A DNA stretch of 10,972 bases from a bacterium (lineage in GTDB: Bacteria > Thermosulfidibacterota > Thermosulfidibacteria > Thermosulfidibacterales > Thermosulfidibacteraceae), in NCBI GenBank assembly GCA_027022065.1, contig JALVZS010000083.1:22310-33281 (forward strand). Reading direction: 5' to 3'. Position numbers and translations under genes: made by a program. The notes beneath the pieces were generated by a model that worked only from the letters and a program-made list of their open reading frames with translations, was not told the origin of the DNA and ran no database searches. This document shows, piece by piece, positions 5,966 to 10,972 of this stretch (within the stretch, counting starts at the first letter, position 1; each line of letters opens with the position of its first letter).

Positions 5966-6937
5966 ATGAATATTAAGAAGATAGCCGAAAGGTTAAGGGA
6001 AGAGCTGGGTTTAGTTGAAAAAGTGCTTAGAGATAATCTGCATTCTGCCATCCACATTATCCCTGAGCTTTCCTCTTACATTTTGGATTCAGGCGGAAAG
6101 CGCTTTAGGCCTATGGTGGCCATTTTGGCATCGCGACTTTGTGGATGCGATGACGATAGGGCGTCCATTGCCGGGGCCGTTGTGGAGTACATTCACACAG
6201 CCACCCTATTGCACGACGATGTGGTGGATGAGGCGGACAAGAGGAGGGGGCGTCTGGCGGCAAGGAAGATATGGGGTAATCAGGCCTCTGTCCTTGTTGG
6301 GGACTTTCTGTTTGCCAAATCCTTCTACCTAATGACAGAGCATCTGCCTCCTGAGGCTTTAAAGGTGATGGCAAAGGCCTGTGTGAGTCTGGCGGAGGGA
6401 GAGATTCTGCAGCTCATAAAGAGCTTTGATGTGGAAACTACTGAAGAGGATTACTACAGGATCATATACGGAAAGACGGCTGCTCTTATATCAGCGTCCT
6501 GTGAGGTGGGGGCCGTAATGGGATCAGACGAGCATCAAAGGGAAGCCCTTGTAGAGTACGGGACACAGATAGGCTATGCCTTTCAGATATCCGATGACAT
6601 ACTTGACATAGCGGGAGATCCCAAAAAAACGGGCAAGCCTGTAGGCATAGATTTCAGGGAAGGCAAGGTTACGCTTCCCCTGATCCTTTCCCTTAAGGAG
6701 GCCACAAAGGCGGAAAAGAGGATGGTTAGAGATCTTCTGCTTCAGGATGAGTTTAATCAGGAGAATTTTGAAAGGGTGAAGGAGGTTATATTAAAGTATA
6801 ACGGGATAGAAAAGGCAAAGGAGCGTGTAAGGATGCACGGAAAAAGGGCGAAAGAGGCTTTGAGTTGTTTCAGCGATTGTTGGGAGAAGAGGGCCTTGGA
6901 GGCCATAGCCGACTATCTTTCGGAGAGGGAGTACTGA
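5966..6937 (+). CDS. Long-chain all-trans polyprenyl diphosphate synthase
   Basis: This 323-residue soluble isoprenyl chain-elongating enzyme adds isopentenyl units to an allylic diphosphate, usually to make the side chain of a respiratory quinone. Motifs are GGKRFRP (43-49), the first Asp-rich motif DDVVD (84-88) followed by [12 protein letters not shown] (112-120), the GKTA segment (169-172), and the second Asp-rich motif DDILD (210-214). The fifth residue before the first motif is Ala79 (A-T-L-L-H-DD) rather than an aromatic. By family rules this leaves the product pocket open and points to a long product (heptaprenyl/octaprenyl) rather than farnesyl. The start at ATG 5966 fits the family N-terminus, with AGGAG at 5959-5963 close by (short spacing). 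An upstream in-frame ATG at 5921 lies inside the promoter gap and is rejected. It is the first gene of the rightward operon, 2 nt before the AMMECR1 ATG. Confidence 0.92.
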   Translation: MNIKKIAERLREELGLVEKVLRDNLHSAIHIIPELSSYILDSGGKRFRPMVAILASRLCGCDDDRASIAGAVVEYIHTATLLHDDVVDEADKRRGRLAARKIWGNQASVLVGDFLFAKSFYLMTEHLPPEALKVMAKACVSLAEGEILQLIKSFDVETTEEDYYRIIYGKTAALISASCEVGAVMGSDEHQREALVEYGTQIGYAFQISDDILDIAGDPKKTGKPVGIDFREGKVTLPLILSLKEATKAEKRMVRDLLLQDEFNQENFERVKEVILKYNGIEKAKERVRMHGKRAKEALSCFSDCWEKRALEAIADYLSEREY

Positions 6938-6939
6938 AG

Positions 6940-7455
6940 ATGGCGCATCCTCTGGTGGAGCTAGCAAGAAAAGCCATTGAGGAGTATGTGAAGCATGGGA
7001 GGGTCATTCCTCCTCCGCCTCCTGAGGAGATGACACCTGAGATGAAGGAGAAGGCAGGAACATTCGTCTCTTTGAAGAAGCACGGTGAGCTGAGGGGTTG
7101 TATAGGGACATTTCTTCCCACTCAGCCCAATGTGGCTCAAGAAGTTATAAAAAACGCCATAGCTGCCGCCACTCAGGATCCCAGATTTCCGCCTGTTCAG
7201 CCTCAGGAGTTGCCTGAGCTTACCATTTCGGTTGATGTGCTTTCTCCTCCTGAGCCTGTAAAGGACCTCTCCGAGCTTGATCCCAAAAAGTACGGTGTCA
7301 TTGTCCGCTCAGGATGGAGGCAGGGCCTTCTTCTTCCCGATCTTGAAGGGATTGATACTGTTGAGCAGCAGTTGGCCATAGCCATGGCAAAGGCGGGTAT
7401 TTCTCCGGGGGAGCCTATAGAGGTATACAGGTTTACCGTGAGAAGGTACAAATGA
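6940..7455 (+). CDS. amrA: AMMECR1-domain protein, partner of the AmmeMemoRadiSam system
   Basis: This 171-residue soluble protein consists almost wholly of the AMMECR1 domain. The hallmark LRGCIGT is at 51-57, followed by the conserved helix [12 protein letters not shown] (75-86), [14 protein letters not shown] (94-107) and the [22 protein letters not shown] region (124-145). A run of five prolines (24-28) lies just before it. The biochemical role of the family is unknown. In many bacteria and archaea it co-occurs with a Memo-type protein and a radical SAM enzyme, and here the radical SAM gene follows with a 4-nt ATGA overlap (7452-7455). No Memo gene is in the window. The ATG at 6940 has GGGAG at 6927-6931, eight bases upstream; an earlier in-frame start at 6865 would lie inside the prenyl synthase gene and is not supported. 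The symbol is a working label for this partner gene. Confidence 0.9.
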   Translation: MAHPLVELARKAIEEYVKHGRVIPPPPPEEMTPEMKEKAGTFVSLKKHGELRGCIGTFLPTQPNVAQEVIKNAIAAATQDPRFPPVQPQELPELTISVDVLSPPEPVKDLSELDPKKYGVIVRSGWRQGLLLPDLEGIDTVEQQLAIAMAKAGISPGEPIEVYRFTVRRYK

Positions 7456-8456
7456 AGCCCATCGCTAGGTACTGGGAAGCCTTAGAAGATAAAAAGGTTA
7501 GGTGTCTTCTCTGCCCAAGAGGGTGTGTCATAGCACCTGGTAAGAGGGGATTCTGCAGGGTGAGGGAGAATGTTGATGGCAAGCTTGTAGCTTCAGGCTA
7601 TGGTGAAGTGGTGAGCATAGCCAATGATCCAATAGAGAAAAAGCCTCTCTACCATTTCTATCCGGGAAGCTACATCATCTCCCTTGCCGAAAACGGATGC
7701 AACTTGGGATGTCTTCACTGCCAGAACTACTCCATTTCCCAGTTTGACTGCCCGACGGAGTATGTTTCGCCTGAGGCTCTTGTGGGGATAGCCAAGAGAT
7801 ACAACTCAAATGGAATATGCTTCACCTATACAGAGCCTCTGGTGTGGTTTGAATACATACTTGATGTGGCAAAGCTTGCCAAGGATGAGGGGCTTCCCAT
7901 TGTGCTTGTAAGCAATGGCCAGATAAATCCCGAGCCTTTGGAAGAGATACTTCCCTACATAGACGCCATCAATGTTGACCTTAAGTCCATAAAGCAGGAG
8001 TTTTACAGGGATGTGTGTAGAGGTGGGAATATAGAGGCTACAAAGAATACTATAAAGAGATGCTTTGAAGAGGGCGTGGTTACCGAGGTCACAAACCTCA
8101 TTATTCCCACCCTGAACGATTCTGAAGATGAAATAGAAGAACTTGTGGACTTTCTTTTAAGCATAAGCGATGAGATTCCCCTTCACTTCACCAGGTTTTT
8201 CCCGCACTACAGGATGAATCATCTTCCTCCCACTCCTGTTAGAACACTGCTTCGGGCAAGAGAGATAGCTCTTAGCAAAGGAATGAAGTATGTTTATGTG
8301 GGCAATGTGGCCGATGAGGAGCTTAACACTACATACTGTCCAAACTGTGGCACTGCACTTATAAAAAGGGGTTACTTCTTTACATCCAAGGTGGAGCTCA
8401 AAGGTGGAAGGTGCCCCAGGTGCAACACCAGGATATACGGAAGGTTTTCCGAGTAG
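7452..8456 (+). CDS. amrS: AmmeMemoRadiSam system radical SAM enzyme
   Basis: This 334-residue cytosolic radical SAM protein carries the CxxxCxxC cluster motif C83-x3-C87-x2-C90 in [12 protein letters not shown]. It binds a [4Fe-4S] cluster that cleaves S-adenosylmethionine. It has extra cysteines at both ends: C18, C21, C25 and C35 in the N-terminal CLLCPRGC...GFC segment, and C296, C299, C321 and C324 in a C-terminal CPNC...CPRC zinc-ribbon-like module. Other family marks are [18 protein letters not shown] (55-72), TYTEP at 125-129 (approximate), INVDLKS and the [11 protein letters not shown] segment. This architecture is that of the AmmeMemoRadiSam subfamily, related to PFL-activating-type enzymes. 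Its substrate is not known. Translation is coupled to the AMMECR1 gene by ATGA. Its 3' end contains the probable start of the next gene, so this operon has no gap. Confidence 0.92.
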   Translation: MKPIARYWEALEDKKVRCLLCPRGCVIAPGKRGFCRVRENVDGKLVASGYGEVVSIANDPIEKKPLYHFYPGSYIISLAENGCNLGCLHCQNYSISQFDCPTEYVSPEALVGIAKRYNSNGICFTYTEPLVWFEYILDVAKLAKDEGLPIVLVSNGQINPEPLEEILPYIDAINVDLKSIKQEFYRDVCRGGNIEATKNTIKRCFEEGVVTEVTNLIIPTLNDSEDEIEELVDFLLSISDEIPLHFTRFFPHYRMNHLPPTPVRTLLRAREIALSKGMKYVYVGNVADEELNTTYCPNCGTALIKRGYFFTSKVELKGGRCPRCNTRIYGRFSE

Positions 8457-9379
8457 GGGACACTTTCCACAATCAGCGCCTTGACAGGTTCCTGGAAAGC
8501 CAGCTTGAGCTTTCAAGAAGCCAGATAAAGAGGCTCATTGATAGAGGACTTGTCTTTATCTCTGGAGAAAGGGCTAAAAAACCGGGGGTGAGGGTCAAAA
8601 GGGACGAGGAGGTGCTGGTTATTATACCACCTCCTGAGCCTACAGAGCTTATCCCCAGGGACATGGACATTAAGGTTTACTATGAAGACGAGTACCTTGC
8701 GGTCATTGAAAAGCCTGCTGGTCTTCCCGTTCATCCTGCTGCAGGCCACAGGCAGGACACCTTGGCAAATGTGCTGATAGCAAGGTTTCCTATACTTTCC
8801 TCTTTAGGGGGAAAGGAGAGGCCAGGCATTGTCCACAGGCTTGACAAAAACACTTCGGGACTTCTTGTGGTGGCGAAAACTGAAGATGCCCACATGAAGC
8901 TGAGCGCTGCATTTAAAGAGAAAAGAGTTGTCAAGGGGTATGTGGCCATCTGTTGCGGTAGGCTTCCCGCTGTTGAGGGGATCATTGATGCTCCCATAGG
9001 AAGGCATCCTGTTAACCGCAAGAAGATGGCGGTGGTTAAAGGGGGAAGGGAAGCCTTCACAGCCTACAGGGTTATAAAAAGCCAGCGAGATCTGCACATT
9101 TTGGCCGTCAGGATATACACGGGAAGAACCCATCAGATAAGGGTTCACCTACACCACATAGGATGCCCTGTTATAGGGGATGAGACATACGGAAAGAAAA
9201 GACTTGATCTCATAGACAGACAGGCCCTTCACGCAACCTATTTGAGGCTTGTGCACCCAGAAACGGAAGAGGAAATGGAGTTCTTCTCCGTCCCTCCCAA
9301 TGACATGGCGAGGATTATGGAGAGTATGGGTATTAAAGCCGAGAGCGTCCCTTTTATGGTGCGCTCTTTCGTATTATAG
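8411..9379 (+). CDS. rluD: RluD/RluA-family 23S rRNA pseudouridine synthase
   Basis: This protein of about 322 residues isomerises uridines to pseudouridine in 23S rRNA (RluD acts on helix 69; exact sites here are unproven). An N-terminal S4 RNA-binding domain runs about 22-85 (QRLDRFLESQLELSRSQIKRL, then GERAKKPGVRV). The catalytic domain follows with PAGLPVHP (102-109) and HRLDKNTSGLLVVAK (142-156), whose D145 is the catalytic aspartate. Further on are RTHQIRVHLHHIGCPVIGD and the closing RQALHA motif. The start is uncertain. GTG 8411 has AAGG at 8401-8404 upstream and overlaps the radical SAM gene by 46 nt; GTG 8420 is an alternative. No ATG exists before the conserved QRLD, so a GTG or another non-ATG start is required. 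It ends 23 nt before the ppdK start and is part of the rightward operon. Confidence 0.88.
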   Translation: MPQVQHQDIRKVFRVGDTFHNQRLDRFLESQLELSRSQIKRLIDRGLVFISGERAKKPGVRVKRDEEVLVIIPPPEPTELIPRDMDIKVYYEDEYLAVIEKPAGLPVHPAAGHRQDTLANVLIARFPILSSLGGKERPGIVHRLDKNTSGLLVVAKTEDAHMKLSAAFKEKRVVKGYVAICCGRLPAVEGIIDAPIGRHPVNRKKMAVVKGGREAFTAYRVIKSQRDLHILAVRIYTGRTHQIRVHLHHIGCPVIGDETYGKKRLDLIDRQALHATYLRLVHPETEEEMEFFSVPPNDMARIMESMGIKAESVPFMVRSFVL

Positions 9380-9402
9380 TAATCCAAAGGGAGGGATCGG
9401 CC

Positions 9403-10972
9403 ATGAAGAAGTATGTTTACTTTTTTGGGGCGGGAACCGCCGAAGGCAACGCTTCCATGAGGGAGCTTTTGGGAGGAAAGGGTGCAAATCTCCACGAAAT
9501 GACAAAAATCGGCATTCCTGTTCCTCCTGGCTTTACCGTTACCACGGAGGCCTGCATAGAGTACCTGAAAACGGGAAAACTGCCCAAGGGGCTTGAGGAT
9601 CAGATAGAGGCGGCTCTCTGCGAGGTTGAAAGAATAGCGGGGAAAACATTTGGAGGCAGAAATCCACTGCTTCTTTCTGTTAGGTCTGGGGCTAGGGTGA
9701 GCATGCCCGGAATGATGGACACCATACTGAACATAGGACTCAACGACAAAACGGTGGGAAGCCTTGCAGAGGCAACGGGTAATCCCAGATTTGCCTATGA
9801 CTCATACAGAAGGCTTTTACAGATGTACGGCAATGTGGTCTTTGGTATTCCCAATAGCGCTTTTGAGGAGGTGCTGGAGGAGAAAAAAAGGGAAAGGGGC
9901 GTAAAGCACGATGTGGAGCTTAACGCCGAGGATCTCTGGGATGTGGTGGAGAGGTTCAAGCTGCTTTATGAGAGTTATAGAAAGAGCTTCCCGCAGGATG
10001 TCTGGGATCAGCTCATGAGCGCTGTTCTTTCCGTTTTTAAGTCGTGGAACAACGAGAGGGCAAGGATATACAGGAGGATACACAACATACCCGATGACTG
10101 GGGCACCGCCGCCAATGTGCAAACCATGGTTTTCGGGAACATGGGTGAGGATTCCGGAACAGGCGTGTGCTTTACCCGCAATCCCGCAACTGGAGAAAAG
10201 GGGCTTTACGGCGAGTTTCTGGTGAATGCCCAAGGAGAGGATGTGGTGGCTGGCATAAGAACGCCGGAGCCGATAGAGAAGCTCAAGGAGAGAATGCCCA
10301 AGGTTTACCAGGAGCTTGTGGGTTACGCCAATCTTTTGGAGAGGCACTACAGGGATATGCAGGACATAGAGTTTACGGTGGAGAAGGGCCACCTCTACAT
10401 ACTGCAAACGAGAAACGGCAAAAGAACCGTTAGAGCCGCACTTAGGATAGCAGTGGATATGGTGAGGGAGGGTTTGCTGAGCGAAAGAGAAGCCCTTTTG
10501 AAGGTGGACGCATCGCAGCTAAACCAGCTTCTTCATCCAGAGATAGAGCCTGATCAAAAGAAGAAGGTTATTGCCAGGGGACTTCCCGCCTCTCCCGGTG
10601 CCGCAACGGGTGTCATAGCCCTTTCTTCTCATGCCGCACAGAGAATGGCCGAGGAGGGCAGAAAGGTTATTCTGGTAAGGCCGGAAACCTCTCCCGAAGA
10701 TGTGGGAGGCATGAATATAGCCGAGGGAATAGTTACAGCCAGAGGCGGTGTTACTTCGCACGCTGCTGTTGTGGCTAGAGCAATGGGTAAGCCGTGTATA
10801 GTTGGATGCGGGGATGTTTACATTGACGAAAAGGAAAGAACTGCTAGGTTTGGAGAGCTTTTGCTCAAGGAAGGAGATGCTATTACCATTGACGGCACGA
10901 CGGGCGAGGTATTCTTAGGAGAACTCAAGCTTTCCCAGGCAAAGCCCGATGAGTACTTCCTCCAGCTAATGG
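9403..10972 (+). CDS. ppdK: Pyruvate, phosphate dikinase, N-terminal 523 residues (runs off window)
   Basis: PpdK interconverts pyruvate, ATP and phosphate with phosphoenolpyruvate, AMP and pyrophosphate, feeding gluconeogenesis or PPi-dependent glycolysis. The frame stays open from ATG 9403 to the window edge; the full enzyme is about 870-890 residues, so the PEP/pyruvate-binding C-terminal barrel lies outside. What is seen is the ATP-grasp nucleotide-binding domain (GGKGANLHEMTKIGIPVPPGFT at 24-45, SVRSGARVSMPGMMDTILN at 92-110, MVFGNMGEDSGTGVCFTRNP at 242-261, FTVEKGHLYILQTRNGKR at 324-341) and the central phosphohistidine domain. The phosphohistidine domain has H453 in GGVTSHAAVVARAMGKPCIVGCG (448-470). 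The start is supported by AAAGGGAGGG at 9386-9395, eight bases upstream. No break or missing motif is seen in the visible part. The 23-nt gap after the rRNA pseudouridine synthase suggests it shares the same transcript. Confidence 0.97.
   Translation, partial: MKKYVYFFGAGTAEGNASMRELLGGKGANLHEMTKIGIPVPPGFTVTTEACIEYLKTGKLPKGLEDQIEAALCEVERIAGKTFGGRNPLLLSVRSGARVSMPGMMDTILNIGLNDKTVGSLAEATGNPRFAYDSYRRLLQMYGNVVFGIPNSAFEEVLEEKKRERGVKHDVELNAEDLWDVVERFKLLYESYRKSFPQDVWDQLMSAVLSVFKSWNNERARIYRRIHNIPDDWGTAANVQTMVFGNMGEDSGTGVCFTRNPATGEKGLYGEFLVNAQGEDVVAGIRTPEPIEKLKERMPKVYQELVGYANLLERHYRDMQDIEFTVEKGHLYILQTRNGKRTVRAALRIAVDMVREGLLSEREALLKVDASQLNQLLHPEIEPDQKKKVIARGLPASPGAATGVIALSSHAAQRMAEEGRKVILVRPETSPEDVGGMNIAEGIVTARGGVTSHAAVVARAMGKPCIVGCGDVYIDEKERTARFGELLLKEGDAITIDGTTGEVFLGELKLSQAKPDEYFLQLM

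Noticed and set aside
9817-10407. A 196-codon open frame on the minus strand within ppdK
   Set aside because: It is the reverse complement of a strongly conserved PpdK segment; its low-complexity Leu/His-rich translation looks like a shadow frame.

Overview
The window looks like the chromosome of a thermophilic, deep-branching, Gram-negative-type bacterium. The coding is compact, many genes overlap at their ends or share ATGA-type junctions, and most genes prefer AGA/AGG arginine and ATA isoleucine codons. The gene set includes an M29 aminopeptidase, an AMMECR1/radical SAM pair and pyruvate phosphate dikinase. The lineage cannot be fixed from the sequence alone, so this is an inference. Thirteen genes are supported, including one frameshifted gene, one 48-residue gene and one gene cut by the right edge. 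I saw no tRNA, rRNA, CRISPR array, insertion sequence or clear intrinsic terminator.

Left end (1-751, + strand): a small protein of unknown function overlaps a minimal nucleotidyltransferase gene (AbiEii/DUF6036-like) that is broken by a single frameshift. This pair uses mostly CGN arginine codons, unlike everything to its right, and looks like an acquired and decaying accessory (possibly toxin-antitoxin-like) module.

Block 2 (752-2413, +): a sigma70-like promoter precedes a tightly overlapping operon of dtd (D-aminoacyl-tRNA deacylase), a glyoxalase II-like metallo-beta-lactamase-fold hydrolase and a PsiE-family membrane protein.

Block 3 (2410-3669, -): an M29 aminopeptidase is followed by a 48-residue charged protein that starts MGCGC. 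Its last bases overlap the end of the psiE-like gene. A divergent promoter region of about 65 bp separates this pair from queC (3735-4430, +), the 7-cyano-7-deazaguanine synthase of queuosine biosynthesis.

Block 4 (4419-5911, -): a metal ABC transporter ATPase and permease (ZnuC/ZnuB type). There is no substrate-binding protein here, and the permease gene ends inside the end of queC.

Block 5 (5966 to the right edge, +): a long-chain polyprenyl diphosphate synthase, an AMMECR1 protein, its partner radical SAM enzyme (AmmeMemoRadiSam type), an RluD-family pseudouridine synthase, and the first 523 residues of pyruvate phosphate dikinase. Gaps are tiny or negative, so this reads as one transcript. 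It joins isoprenoid chain synthesis, a poorly understood radical SAM system, 23S rRNA modification and central carbon metabolism. The AMMECR1/radical SAM pair and the 48-residue MGCGC protein are the least-understood intact genes in the window.
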